From: Sphingomonas sp. SCN 67-18
Lineage (GTDB): Bacteria > Pseudomonadota > Alphaproteobacteria > Sphingomonadales > Sphingomonadaceae
Assembly (NCBI RefSeq): GCF_001724715.1
Contig: NZ_MEFG01000021.1
Coordinates: 1 to 60,286 of the forward strand
Length of the DNA stretch: 60,286 bases
Direction: 5' to 3'
Shown here: positions 43,535 to 52,395 of the stretch, one piece after another
Numbering within the stretch: the stretch's first letter is position 1
Layout: every line of letters begins with the position of its first letter
Program-made: the position numbers and the translations under genes
The notes under the pieces: generated by a model
What the model was told of the DNA's origin: nothing
Seen by the model: only the letters and a program-made list of their open reading frames with translations
Databases searched by the model: none

Positions 43535-44380
43535 CTATGGGCGCTCCGCGATCAGGCTGCGCACCAGCGGCTGCATCCGCGCATCGAAGCGGGCCAGCAC
43601 CAGATGGTCCTCCGCCGTTTCGAAATGGCTGACCATTTCACTCCCGTTCCAGCGGTGCAGCGCATAAGCGGGCGCATCTGCGATGATCATCGGCCGTTCG
43701 TCCGGCCGTTCGGGATCGAGCGGGGCCAGTTCCAGCGCCACCTGCGGCGCGGTGGACGGGCAGATGGAGATCGTCGTCCCGCGCCAGCCGACGCTGATCG
43801 CCCGGTGCAGGTGGCCGCAGATCATGCCGACGACCTGGCCGTGCCCGGCAATCGCCGCCGCCAGCCGGTCTACCCAGGGTTCGTCCGGGTGGGTGCTCAT
43901 CCATGCAATGCCCACGTCGACGGGCGGGTGGTGGAGCACCAGCACGGTCGGCCGGTCGGGCTGTTCGGCCAGCCGCTCCGCCAGCCACCGGGCGCGCGTG
44001 TCGCAAAAGGCGCCGCCGTGGCGCCCTTCCTCCAGCGTATCGAGGATGAGGAAGCGCAGCGCCCCGCAGTCCACCTCATATTGCACGAAGCCGTCCGCGG
44101 TCGGCACATGCGGGAAGCTGCGCGAGAACATGTCGCGCAGATCATGATTACCGAGGCACGGCCATACCGGGAAGGCGCAATCGGCCAGCGCCGCGCGCAG
44201 CCGGCGATAGCTGTCCTCATCGCCGCGATCGACCAGGTCGCCGGTCGCCAGCAGCAGATCCGGCCGGGGATCCATGGCGTTCAGCGCGGCGAGGACCCGG
44301 TCCAGCCGCTTGCGGTTGAACTCGTCCGGGTTGCCGGGATCGAAGCCCAGATGGATGTCGGTGATCTGGGCGATCAGCAT
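43535..44380 (-). CDS. Class III cyclic-nucleotide phosphodiesterase-like metallophosphoesterase (CpdA/Icc type)
   Basis: This 281-residue calcineurin-fold enzyme has the full dimetal signature: DIH (Asp8, His10), GDLVDRG, GNHD, LHHPP and GHLHR. These features and the length match the CpdA group that hydrolyses cAMP. It could also act on other phosphodiesters. It lies convergent to the decahaem gene (13 bp between stops) and upstream of none of the cytochrome genes on its strand, 92 bp from the FHA-cytochrome stop. With a CHASE2 cyclase at 16.8 kb and cNMP-binding proteins at 33.4 and 47.2 kb, a role in lowering cAMP for this system is plausible. Confidence 0.88.
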   Translation of the reverse strand: MLIAQITDIHLGFDPGNPDEFNRKRLDRVLAALNAMDPRPDLLLATGDLVDRGDEDSYRRLRAALADCAFPVWPCLGNHDLRDMFSRSFPHVPTADGFVQYEVDCGALRFLILDTLEEGRHGGAFCDTRARWLAERLAEQPDRPTVLVLHHPPVDVGIAWMSTHPDEPWVDRLAAAIAGHGQVVGMICGHLHRAISVGWRGTTISICPSTAPQVALELAPLDPERPDERPMIIADAPAYALHRWNGSEMVSHFETAEDHLVLARFDARMQPLVRSLIAERP

Positions 44381-44472
44381 GAATCAGCCATTTCCTGCCA
44401 CGCACAAGGGGTGCGAACCGCCGCAAAACCGGACTGCATATACTGCCCCCCCTTCAACATCTGGTAAACGCG

Positions 44473-46287
44473 CTATTTGCCCCGAACGCCGCTCCCCTCG
44501 TCGCGCCGCCCGGCCGGATGGTTGCGCCGCCCCTTGTCCCGCGCCGCGCGCTGCCGCGCCAGCCAGGGCGCGCCCTCGTCCGCATGGTAATCATGGCACA
44601 TCGCGCAGGATGACGGCACGTCGGCGCGCGCGCTTTCCCCGCCATGGCATTCCCGGCATGTGGCGATGCCGGGCAGCAGCAGATCGTTCGCGCTGTCGGA
44701 TTTCGGCGCGGCATGGCAGCTTTCGCAACTTTCCGTCCTGTGCGCGTCATGGCTGAACCACCCCTTGCCCATGAACCGGCCGAGCTGGGTCACCGGCCTG
44801 ATTCGAAAGTCCGATGATCCATGATTCGGAACGTCCACGCTGTGACAATCATAACAGGCACCGCCTTTTGAAAAGACGGCGCGGATGGCCTCGTCCGCCC
44901 GGCTGGGGCGGAAGCTGGCGGCGGCGGCATAATCCGCGACCGTGCGCGCCGCCGGCGCATCGCCGGGGCGGCGGCGGGCCATGCCGCCCAGGTTGATCGG
45001 CCGGGCCGGCTCGCTGGAACGGTAATAGGCGCGCAGATCGGCAATCACCTGCGCCGGCTGGCCGTGGCGCAGGGTGCGGATGGTGCCGCCCACCTCGTCA
45101 TAGGCGAGCGAGTGGCACATGGCGCAGTCCTTCTCCATCGCCACCGGCTGGAAACGGGTGCCGGTGGCGTCGGGCACATGGCAGTCCTTGCAGACCAGAC
45201 TCTGGCCGAAACCCTGTTCCTGCATCATCGTCTGCGCCATGCGGGCGACGCCGTTGGTTTTCGACAGGTGCAGCGCGTGGGGGAATTTAAGCCCGTTATT
45301 CTCCACCGGCCGCGCATCCAGCGAAACGCGGCGGACCAGCGGGTGCGGCCCGCCGGGGCGGACCAGAACCGCCGGGCGGAACTGGGGATGATCGGTGCCG
45401 AAATCCGATGCGTTCAGGATGGCGGTGTCGGTCAGCCGCTTGTCCAGCCCGTCATGGCAATCCGCGCAGAAGCGTTGCGGGGTCGGCGGCATCGCCTTGG
45501 CGCCTTCATGCTCGATATGGCATTCGACGCAGCGCCACTGCGGCCGGTTGAACGCGCCCGCGACCATCAGCCGCGCCTTTCCGGCCAGGTCCGGCTCCGC
45601 CCTGGCCGCCGCCAGCCGGGCGGCCGGGGCGTGCTGGTGCGCGTCGTCATGGCAGGCGATGCAGCTGTCGTCGCGCACCGCCACGAAAGGCTGCTGGTGG
45701 CAGGCCTGGCAATCATTCTCCAGTTTGGCGTGAGCCAGCGACAGCTTGCCGCTCGACCAGCTCTGGTCCGCTTGGAAACCCGCCGGGCGCTCCTTCACCC
45801 CCTGATAGGTGGCGAAACTGTAGATCGGCCAGGCCAGGAAGGCGGCGAGGATGAGCAGCGCATAGCCCCAGGCGCTGATCCGCTTGCCCGGCAGCAGGCC
45901 GCGCAGGGTGAACAGGGTCGCCTCGTCGCGCGAGCGCGCCGCCTCCGCCACGCGGGCGACCGAAAGCGACACGGCGTCGCCGTCGCGCCCGATGCTGATC
46001 CGGTGGCCGCCGATGCGCAGCTCGCCGCCATGATCGGCGTCGATCTCCGCGCGGGCGACGCTGCGCCCCTCAAGGTCGAAGCCCACACCGTCGATCAGCG
46101 TGACGACGATCCGCCCCGGCGCAACCTGCTCCACCTGGGCATGGCGCGCCTCCACCGCCAGATCGGCCAGGTGGACGTCGCTTTCCGACGCGCGGCCGAT
46201 GACGATCCGGTCGCCCGCCACGGTTGCGGTGCGGACGATCTCCCGGCCGTCGGCGGCGTGCGAGATATGGCGGATCAGGAAAGACAA
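44473..46287 (-). CDS. FHA domain - TM - decahaem cytochrome c fusion
   Basis: This 604-residue protein starts at TTG (46287); no ATG is available before the domain. Residues ~1-110 look like an FHA domain (RIVIGRASESDV with Gly31-Arg32, then EARHA with Arg48-His49). One TM helix (~141-160) follows, flanked inside by basic residues, so FHA is cytosolic and the rest periplasmic. Ten CXXCH motifs (CQACH first at ~193, CAMCH last at ~561) make it a decahaem cytochrome. A cytosolic phosphothreonine-binding domain tethered to a periplasmic haem wire is unusual and suggests docking to, or control by, a phosphorylated partner. The conserved Ser of FHA motif SxxH is replaced by Glu, so phosphopeptide binding is uncertain. 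It starts 7 bp after the b-type cytochrome gene. Confidence 0.86.
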   Translation of the reverse strand: MSFLIRHISHAADGREIVRTATVAGDRIVIGRASESDVHLADLAVEARHAQVEQVAPGRIVVTLIDGVGFDLEGRSVARAEIDADHGGELRIGGHRISIGRDGDAVSLSVARVAEAARSRDEATLFTLRGLLPGKRISAWGYALLILAAFLAWPIYSFATYQGVKERPAGFQADQSWSSGKLSLAHAKLENDCQACHQQPFVAVRDDSCIACHDDAHQHAPAARLAAARAEPDLAGKARLMVAGAFNRPQWRCVECHIEHEGAKAMPPTPQRFCADCHDGLDKRLTDTAILNASDFGTDHPQFRPAVLVRPGGPHPLVRRVSLDARPVENNGLKFPHALHLSKTNGVARMAQTMMQEQGFGQSLVCKDCHVPDATGTRFQPVAMEKDCAMCHSLAYDEVGGTIRTLRHGQPAQVIADLRAYYRSSEPARPINLGGMARRRPGDAPAARTVADYAAAASFRPSRADEAIRAVFSKGGACYDCHSVDVPNHGSSDFRIRPVTQLGRFMGKGWFSHDAHRTESCESCHAAPKSDSANDLLLPGIATCRECHGGESARADVPSSCAMCHDYHADEGAPWLARQRAARDKGRRNHPAGRRDEGSGVRGK

Positions 46288-46294
46288 GGGGCGA

Positions 46295-47158
46295 TCACCA
46301 GTAGAAGAAGACGCTGACGATATGGGCGGACAGCGCGGCGATGAGCGCGAAGGTCATCGGCACATGGACGTAGAGCCAGATTTCCAGCATCGCCTTCAGC
46401 CGCAGATGGCGGCGGACGCGGGCCAGCATCGCCGCCTTGCGCTCAAGCAGCGCATCCACCCGGGCCAGCGGATCGCCCTCGCCCCGCCCCGGTTGCCGCG
46501 CGATGCCCTTTTGCGCGCGGTGCGTGGCGCAATCGGGAAAGCGGCCGGACAGCCGCCGCCACACCCCGTCGCCGAACACGTCCTGTTCCAGCGACAGGCG
46601 GACCAGCTCCGCATGGTGATGGTCGAGCGGCTGGGCGGCGTCGTGCAACTGCCGGTCGATCGATCTCAGCGCCTCCAGCATCTGAGTCTCGGTCGTCTCC
46701 GCGCGGTTGTCGCTCAGCATCCGGGGCAGCGTGGCATAGACGGCGATGCCGAACAGGCCGGAGAGGATCACCAGCATCATCAGCGCATAAGCGAGCGTGT
46801 GGACGTTCCAGCCGAACTGGAAGCCGCTGTGCAGCGTGGCGATGACGGTCAGGCCGAGGCCCAGATAGACATGCGCCGAGGTCCACGCCTTCAGCGACCA
46901 GCGCCCCGCCGTCATCGCCCGCTTGCGCACCCCCAGCAGGGTCAGCCACAGGATCAGCAGCGCCGCCACGGTGCCCAGCGTATAACCGTACCAGCTGCCG
47001 CCATTGGGGCGCGGCTGCACGTCGATCAACGCATAGCCGAGGATCGCGACCAGGCAGGCCCCGCCCGATATCTTCGCCCAGCGGAACCCGGCATGGCGCA
47101 GGAAGCCGTCATGCGCGGAACTGCGCTCGCGGCCGCCGGCAGAGACGCGCGTGGCCAT
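46295..47158 (-). CDS. Integral membrane diheme b-type cytochrome-like protein
   Basis: This 287-residue protein has about five TM helices (~30-47, 58-76, 92-112, 121-142, 262-285) and a cytosolic helical insert (~150-255). His96 and His110 lie on one helix and His265 and His279 on another, each pair 14 residues apart, the classic geometry for two stacked b haems across a membrane. It would pass electrons between the cytosolic FAD/Fe-S protein encoded just upstream (one-base overlap at TGATG) and the periplasmic decahaem protein encoded just downstream. A GTG at 47161 adds one residue. Family assignment beyond cytochrome-b-like is not possible by eye. Confidence 0.82.
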   Translation of the reverse strand: MATRVSAGGRERSSAHDGFLRHAGFRWAKISGGACLVAILGYALIDVQPRPNGGSWYGYTLGTVAALLILWLTLLGVRKRAMTAGRWSLKAWTSAHVYLGLGLTVIATLHSGFQFGWNVHTLAYALMMLVILSGLFGIAVYATLPRMLSDNRAETTETQMLEALRSIDRQLHDAAQPLDHHHAELVRLSLEQDVFGDGVWRRLSGRFPDCATHRAQKGIARQPGRGEGDPLARVDALLERKAAMLARVRRHLRLKAMLEIWLYVHVPMTFALIAALSAHIVSVFFYW

Positions 47159-49608
47159 CACCCCGCCTCCTGCTCAAGCCGGGCGACGGACAGGAACTCT
47201 TCCGGCGCGACGCGGATGGCAGCGCCGGTGGGGCATGCCCTGACGCAGGCCGGGCCACCGGATATGCCGGCGCACATATCGCATTTGATCGCCTTTTTCG
47301 GCTTTTCGACGGCGGGGTCGCTGTGCGCCTTGCTCCACGCATGGCCCGGTTCGCCCGGCCCCGGCCCCGCGCCGAAGAACAGCCAGCTGAGCAGCGACGG
47401 TTTTTTCGGCGGCACCTTGTCCATACGGATCACGCCATAGGGGCAGTTGCGCTGGCAGTTGCCGCAGCCGATGCAGGTCTCGTCGATGAACACCTCGCCG
47501 TCCGGCCCGCGGTGGATGGCGTTGGGCGGGCAATCCGCCATGCAGTGCGGATGTTCGCAATGGCGGCAGGATGTGGGCACGTGCAGGTGCGCGAAGGTAC
47601 GTCCCGCCTCGCGGTCCAGCCGCGACAGCCCTTCATGGCTGTCCGCGCACGCCTTTTCGCAATTGTCGCAGCCGACGCACAGATTCTCGTCGATCAGCAG
47701 CACGTCCGTCGCCTCGCCGATGCCGTTGTCGACCAGGAACTTCGCCGTTTCCGAATACATGTCGACGACGCCGGAGAAGCTGTCCTTGCGCGCCTCGACG
47801 AAGGCGTTGACCTCTTGCCGCGACGCCATGTCCTTGCGCGCCCGTTCGAGCAGCGCGGGCTTGCGGTCGAGCAGCGCGCGGAACGCATCTCCCGGCAGGC
47901 GGATCACGTCCGACTTGATCGCCGCGCGCACCGTGGCGGTGCGCAGGCCGCCCGCGATCACCGTCATCTCGCCGACATAGGAACCGGCCGGCAGATAGGA
48001 GAGGAAGGCCGGTTTCCCGGCGATCGTCTTTTCCACGATCATGCTGCCGGAGCGGATGACGAACACGTCCGTGCCGCTGTCGCCCTCGGTGATGATCGGC
48101 TGGCCGGCGCGCACCGTCATCACCTCCGCGCCCTCGATCACCTCCGCCACGTCGGCCGGGGTGAGGCCTGATCCGAACATCTGGAGCAGCTGCCGCTCGA
48201 TCGAGATGCGCGTCACCGCCCGCTTCGCGGCGGGCACGGACGCCATCAGCTTCAGCGCCGCGGTGCGGGTGATCTCGACGATGATCGCATCTTCCGCCGC
48301 GCGCACCGTGGCGCCGCGCCTGCGCCCGGAAATTAGCCCCACCTCGCCGAAGATCGACCCCGTGCCGATCGGCACGGTCACCGACGGATCGGCCGGGTTC
48401 ACCTCGACCAGCACCGACCCTTCCGCGATGGCGAACAGCGACGACCCCGGCGCCGCGCGCTCGAACACCACATCGCCCGCGCGATGGGCCTTCACGTCCG
48501 AATCCAGCATGAATTCGCGCATCTGCAGCGGCGACAATTCGTTCAATATGCTGATGCCGGCGCGCAGCCGCTCCAGCCATTCCTCCACCGACCGCCCGCC
48601 CGGCAGGCGCGCGAATTTGGCCTCCAATATCGGCTGGTCGGCTGGCTTCAGCGTCCGGTTGCCATTGATGAACTCGACCACGTCATAGCCCTGGTTCATG
48701 CAATGCTTGATCAGCGGATAACCGGCCAGCGCGCCGATCACGAAAATGCCGGGGGTGCTGCTTTCGAACACCGGCGACAGCCGGGGGAAAGCCTCGCGAT
48801 CATCGCTGGTGAAGGCGATGCCGCAGGATTCGACGAACTTGCGCGGCGCGGCGGAACCCATGCGCGCGATGATCCGATCACAGCCGATCGTCTCCTCGCC
48901 GTCGCGCGTGTCCAGCACCAGCCGGCCCTGTTCCACCCGCACCGGGCTGGTTTCCGTCATCACCCGCACCCGGCCGGCGTCGCGCGCCTCCATCAGCAGC
49001 TTGACGTTGGCGCTCTTGGCGCGCGCGAAATCCGCGCCGCGATTGAGGATGGTCACCACATTGCGCTGTTCCGGGTCCGCCGCCAGCCCCAGCGCATTCT
49101 CGATCCCCGCGTCGCCGGAACCGATGACCGTGATGCATTCGTCGATATATTCGCCGGGATCGTCCAGCTGGTACTGGACATGCGGCATGTCTCCCCCCGG
49201 GCAGCGGAGCAGGTTTGGGTTGCCCTGCGTGCCGATCGCCAGCACCACCGTTTCGGCGACGATCGTGTCGCCCCCGGCCAGGCTTATCGTGAACGCCCCT
49301 TGCGCGCCGCCGATGGCGGTGACGTCTGCGCGATAGCGCACGTTGATGCCGCGGGCGGCGGCGTGCTCGTCCCAGGTGCCCAGCACCGCCTCGCGCTTGC
49401 CCGCCTCGAAATCAAGGTCGCTGCGCAGCACCAGCTGGCTGGGCGTCGCCATGACGTGCTTGCCCTTCTGGTATTTGTAGATGGTGTCGGAAAGGTGATC
49501 CGTCTTTTCGATAAGGACATGGCTGATCCCCAGCCCCGCCGCCCGTGCGGCTGCGCTGAGGCCAGCAGGGCCGGAGCCGACGATGGCGATCCGGTATGCT
49601 TCCGGCAC
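47158..49608 (-). CDS. FAD/NAD(P) oxidoreductase - two cNMP-binding domains - four [4Fe-4S] ferredoxin fusion
   Basis: This 816-residue cytosolic protein has three modules. Residues 1-330 are a thioredoxin-reductase-like flavoprotein with FAD loop GSGPAG (11-16) and a second nucleotide loop GSGDAG (163-168); no CxxC redox pair is present. Residues ~365-480 and ~485-605 are two cNMP-binding domains whose phosphate cassettes keep Gly-Glu and Arg (420-436 and 546-561), so both look competent. Residues ~640-800 carry four Cys clusters (C644/647/650/654, C681/684/689/693, C712/715/718/722, C776/779/788/792), as in DmsB/HybA-type electron-transfer subunits. It should shuttle electrons between NAD(P)H and the b-type membrane protein under cNMP control. 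The start is GTG at 49608 with a GGGGGGA RBS. It is first gene of a three-gene operon. Confidence 0.9.
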   Translation of the reverse strand: MPEAYRIAIVGSGPAGLSAAARAAGLGISHVLIEKTDHLSDTIYKYQKGKHVMATPSQLVLRSDLDFEAGKREAVLGTWDEHAAARGINVRYRADVTAIGGAQGAFTISLAGGDTIVAETVVLAIGTQGNPNLLRCPGGDMPHVQYQLDDPGEYIDECITVIGSGDAGIENALGLAADPEQRNVVTILNRGADFARAKSANVKLLMEARDAGRVRVMTETSPVRVEQGRLVLDTRDGEETIGCDRIIARMGSAAPRKFVESCGIAFTSDDREAFPRLSPVFESSTPGIFVIGALAGYPLIKHCMNQGYDVVEFINGNRTLKPADQPILEAKFARLPGGRSVEEWLERLRAGISILNELSPLQMREFMLDSDVKAHRAGDVVFERAAPGSSLFAIAEGSVLVEVNPADPSVTVPIGTGSIFGEVGLISGRRRGATVRAAEDAIIVEITRTAALKLMASVPAAKRAVTRISIERQLLQMFGSGLTPADVAEVIEGAEVMTVRAGQPIITEGDSGTDVFVIRSGSMIVEKTIAGKPAFLSYLPAGSYVGEMTVIAGGLRTATVRAAIKSDVIRLPGDAFRALLDRKPALLERARKDMASRQEVNAFVEARKDSFSGVVDMYSETAKFLVDNGIGEATDVLLIDENLCVGCDNCEKACADSHEGLSRLDREAGRTFAHLHVPTSCRHCEHPHCMADCPPNAIHRGPDGEVFIDETCIGCGNCQRNCPYGVIRMDKVPPKKPSLLSWLFFGAGPGPGEPGHAWSKAHSDPAVEKPKKAIKCDMCAGISGGPACVRACPTGAAIRVAPEEFLSVARLEQEAG

Positions 49609-49764
49609 GAAAAGTCCCCCCTACGCTACTGACGCACTGCCCGGTGCCTGCCTTCACCCTTGCGAATGGCCGGCCATTTTGCGCGCCCGCGCTTCCTTCT
49701 TACCATCTTTGGCCGACGCGGCTAGACGAAAGCCGGCAAGGTTCGGGAATCGAGGATCATTGAG

Positions 49765-50715
49765 ATGAGCGAGGCGCAGCGCAGCGGGTGGACGGCCAGC
49801 CGGATGATATTGGTGCTGGCGCTGGTGATCGCCCTCGCCGCCATCGGCGTGGCGGTGTGGAAGCGCAGCACGGGCGCCGCGCCCGAGCTGGCCAGCGCCA
49901 ATCCCGCCGCCGCGCCGCAGGAGGATGTGCAGGCGCTGATCTCTCGGCTGGAAGCCAGGCTGAAGGAAAATCCCGGCGATGCCGAGGGCTGGCGGATGCT
50001 CGGCTGGTCCTTCTTCGAGACCGGCCGCTTCGCCGAGGCCGCCACCGCATATCGCCGGGCGACCGCGCTGGCCCCCGACAATGCCGATTACTGGTCGTCG
50101 CTGGGCGAGGCGCTGGTCCTTGCCGGGGACGGCGACGTGCCCCCCGATGCCGCCAATGCCTTTGCCAAGGCGCTCGCCAACGACCCCAAGGACCCGCGCG
50201 CCCGCTATTTCACGGCCGTGCAGCGCGACATGAAGGGCGACAGCAAGGGCGCCATCGCCGACTGGCTGGCGCTGCTCGCCGACACGCCGGCGGGCGCGCC
50301 GTGGGAAGCGGACCTGCGCCGCACCATCGAGCAGGTCGGCGCGCGCGAGAAGATAGACGTCGCGTCGCGGCTGGCCGCCGTGCGCCCCGCCCCGGCGATG
50401 CCGGGCGCGGCCAGCGTCGCCACCGCCGCCATTCCCGGTCCTTCGCGCGAGCAGATGGCCGCCGCCGCCCAATTGCCGCCGGGCCAGCAGGAGGCGATGA
50501 TCCAGGGCATGGTCGACAGCCTTGCCGCCAGGCTGAAGGCCAACCCCCGCAATGCCGACGGCTGGATCATGCTGATGCGCTCGCGCGTGCAGCTGGGCCA
50601 GACGCAGCAGGCGCGCGACGCGCTGAAGACCGGCCTGGCCGCCTTTTCGGACGATCCCGCCCAGGCCGCGCGGCTGAACGATGCGGCCCGCGAGCTCGCC
50701 ATTCCCCTGTCTTGA
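49765..50715 (+). CDS. TPR protein related to cytochrome c biogenesis CcmI/NrfG
   Basis: This 316-residue protein has one N-terminal TM helix (~13-31) and a periplasmic-type TPR region. The first TPR block spans ~55-165 (NPGDAEGWRMLGWSFFETGRF, then AEAATAYRRATALAPDNADYW). A second block spans ~235-310 (NPRNADGWIMLMRSRVQLGQ). This matches the CcmI/CcmH-C-terminal family, which holds apocytochrome c for haem attachment. It is divergent from the FAD/Fe-S oxidoreductase gene (156 bp apart), consistent with a dedicated assembly factor for the 25 c-haem sites encoded nearby; a general Ccm role is equally possible. No ccmE/F/H genes are in the window. Confidence 0.83.
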   Translation: MSEAQRSGWTASRMILVLALVIALAAIGVAVWKRSTGAAPELASANPAAAPQEDVQALISRLEARLKENPGDAEGWRMLGWSFFETGRFAEAATAYRRATALAPDNADYWSSLGEALVLAGDGDVPPDAANAFAKALANDPKDPRARYFTAVQRDMKGDSKGAIADWLALLADTPAGAPWEADLRRTIEQVGAREKIDVASRLAAVRPAPAMPGAASVATAAIPGPSREQMAAAAQLPPGQQEAMIQGMVDSLAARLKANPRNADGWIMLMRSRVQLGQTQQARDALKTGLAAFSDDPAQAARLNDAARELAIPLS

Positions 50716-50894
50716 CCGCGTTCAACTATTTATTGCCCCACCGGCGGCCCGACCCAAAGACGCCGATTTCTTCGCATTATGCGATAGTTAATGGAACAAT
50801 GCGGGACAGGCGCGGAAATGGCCGGCTTCGCGCACATTGATTTCGGCGCGCGTCTCCCGCATGGCGAGCGGCAGTTTGATTTAAGGACGAGATC

Positions 50895-52268
50895 ATGGCC
50901 GCCAAGTGGGCACCCGACAGCTGGAGAACGCATGAAGCCCGCCAGCTTCCCGCATATCCCGACGCCGCAGCGCTGAGCGCGGCGGAGGCCGAGCTGGTCA
51001 ACTATCCCCCGCTGGTCTTTGCCGGCGAGGCGCGCGAGCTGAAGGCGGATCTGGCCAAGGTTTCCGCGGGCAAGGCCTTCCTGCTCCAGGGCGGCGATTG
51101 CGCCGAGAGCTTTGCCGAATTCCACCCGAACAACATCCGCGACACCTTTCGCGTCATCCTGCAGATGGCGGTGGTGCTCACCTATGCGTCCAAGCTGCCG
51201 ATCGTGAAGGTGGGCCGCATGGCGGGCCAGTTCGCCAAGCCGCGTTCCGGCGATTTCGAGGAGCAGGGCGACGTCTCCCTGCCCTCCTATCGCGGCGACA
51301 TCATCAACGATATCGCGTTCGACCCGGCCGGCCGCGCGCCGGACCCCGCGCGCATGATAAAGGCCTATAATCAGGCCGCGGCCACGCTCAACCTGCTGCG
51401 CGCCTTTGCGTCGGGCGGCTATGCCAACCTGTATCAGGTCCATCGCTGGACCCATGATTTCATGGGCCGCAGCCCGTGGTCGAAAAAATATTCCGACCTG
51501 GCCGACCGGATCGGCGAGGCGTTGGATTTCATGGCGGCCTGCGGCGTGAACCCGGAAACGGTGCCGCAGTTGAAGGGCGCGAGCTTCTACACCAGCCATG
51601 AGGCGCTGCTGCTCCCCTATGAGCAGGCGCTGACCCGGCAGGACAGCATCACCGGCGACTGGTACGACACGTCCGCCCACTTCCTGTGGATCGGCGACCG
51701 CACCCGTTTCGAAGGGTCGGCCCATGTCGAATATCTGCGCGGCATCGGCAACCCGATCGGCATGAAATGCGGCCCCAGCCTGGAGCCGGATGCGCTGCTG
51801 CGCATGCTGGACACGCTCAATCCGGGCCGCGAGCCGGGGCGGATGACGCTGATCACCCGCTATGGCTATGACAAGATCGAGGCCGGCCTGCCCAAGCTGA
51901 TCCGCGCCGTGCAGCGCGAAGGGCATCCGGTCATCTGGTCGTGCGACCCGATGCACGGCAACGTCATCAAGGCGCCCAACGGCTACAAGACCCGCCCGTT
52001 CGAGCGGATTCTGGGCGAGGTGCGCGGCTTCTTCGCCGTCCACCGCGCGGAAGGCAGCTTCGGCGGCGGCATCCATTGCGAGATGACCGGCCAGAACGTC
52101 ACCGAATGCACCGGCGGCGCTGTCGCCGTGACCGACGACAATCTGGCGGATCGCTACCACACGCACTGCGATCCCCGCCTGAACGCCGGCCAGTCGATCG
52201 AGCTCGCCTTCCTGCTCGCCGAAATGCTGAACCAGGAAATGATGAACCGCGCCAAAGCGGCTGCTTGA
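50895..52268 (+). CDS. Class II 3-deoxy-D-arabino-heptulosonate-7-phosphate (DAHP) synthase
   Basis: This 457-residue enzyme of the plant/Mycobacterium type condenses phosphoenolpyruvate and erythrose-4-phosphate at the entry to the shikimate pathway. Family motifs are [28 protein letters not shown], the segment [10 protein letters not shown] and [13 protein letters not shown] near the metal site. Length is normal. The ATG at 50895 follows an AAGGA RBS. The gene stands alone, 47 bp upstream of tRNA-Glu. There is no N-terminal chorismate-mutase fusion. Confidence 0.96.
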   Translation: MAAKWAPDSWRTHEARQLPAYPDAAALSAAEAELVNYPPLVFAGEARELKADLAKVSAGKAFLLQGGDCAESFAEFHPNNIRDTFRVILQMAVVLTYASKLPIVKVGRMAGQFAKPRSGDFEEQGDVSLPSYRGDIINDIAFDPAGRAPDPARMIKAYNQAAATLNLLRAFASGGYANLYQVHRWTHDFMGRSPWSKKYSDLADRIGEALDFMAACGVNPETVPQLKGASFYTSHEALLLPYEQALTRQDSITGDWYDTSAHFLWIGDRTRFEGSAHVEYLRGIGNPIGMKCGPSLEPDALLRMLDTLNPGREPGRMTLITRYGYDKIEAGLPKLIRAVQREGHPVIWSCDPMHGNVIKAPNGYKTRPFERILGEVRGFFAVHRAEGSFGGGIHCEMTGQNVTECTGGAVAVTDDNLADRYHTHCDPRLNAGQSIELAFLLAEMLNQEMMNRAKAAA

Positions 52269-52315
52269 CGGGTCCCGCGCCGATCCATAGAGCAACCGCT
52301 TGCGCACCAACGCGC

Positions 52316-52390
52316 GGCCCCTTCGTCTAGCGGTCAGGACGTCGCCCTCTCACGGCGAAAACACGGGTTCGATTCCCGTAGGGGTCACCA
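52316..52390 (+). tRNA. tRNA-Glu (anticodon CTC)
   Basis: The cloverleaf has acceptor stem GGCCCCT/AGGGGTC (one G-T pair), discriminator A, and an encoded CCA. The anticodon stem TCGCC/GGCGA has loop CTCTCAC (anticodon CTC) and the T arm is ACGGG-TTCGATT-CCCGT. Its 3' 20 bases plus one following base are repeated at 56913-56933, marking it as the insertion site of a genomic island. Confidence 0.97.
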
Positions 52391-52391
52391 G
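52371..52391 (+). repeat. attL: 21-bp repeat at the tRNA-Glu 3' end
   Basis: Begins GATTCCCGTA and ends GGTCACCAG, comprising the T-loop end, T-stem, acceptor stem, CCA and one extra G. It is identical to 56913-56933. The bases immediately outside differ (C before / T after here; A before / C after at the right copy). Confidence 0.9.
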
Positions 52392-52395
52392 TTGC

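Noticed and set aside
43523-43536. Hairpin AGGCGG/CCGCCT between the convergent decahaem and phosphodiesterase genes
   Set aside because: Loop of two bases and no T-run on either strand; too weak to call a terminator.
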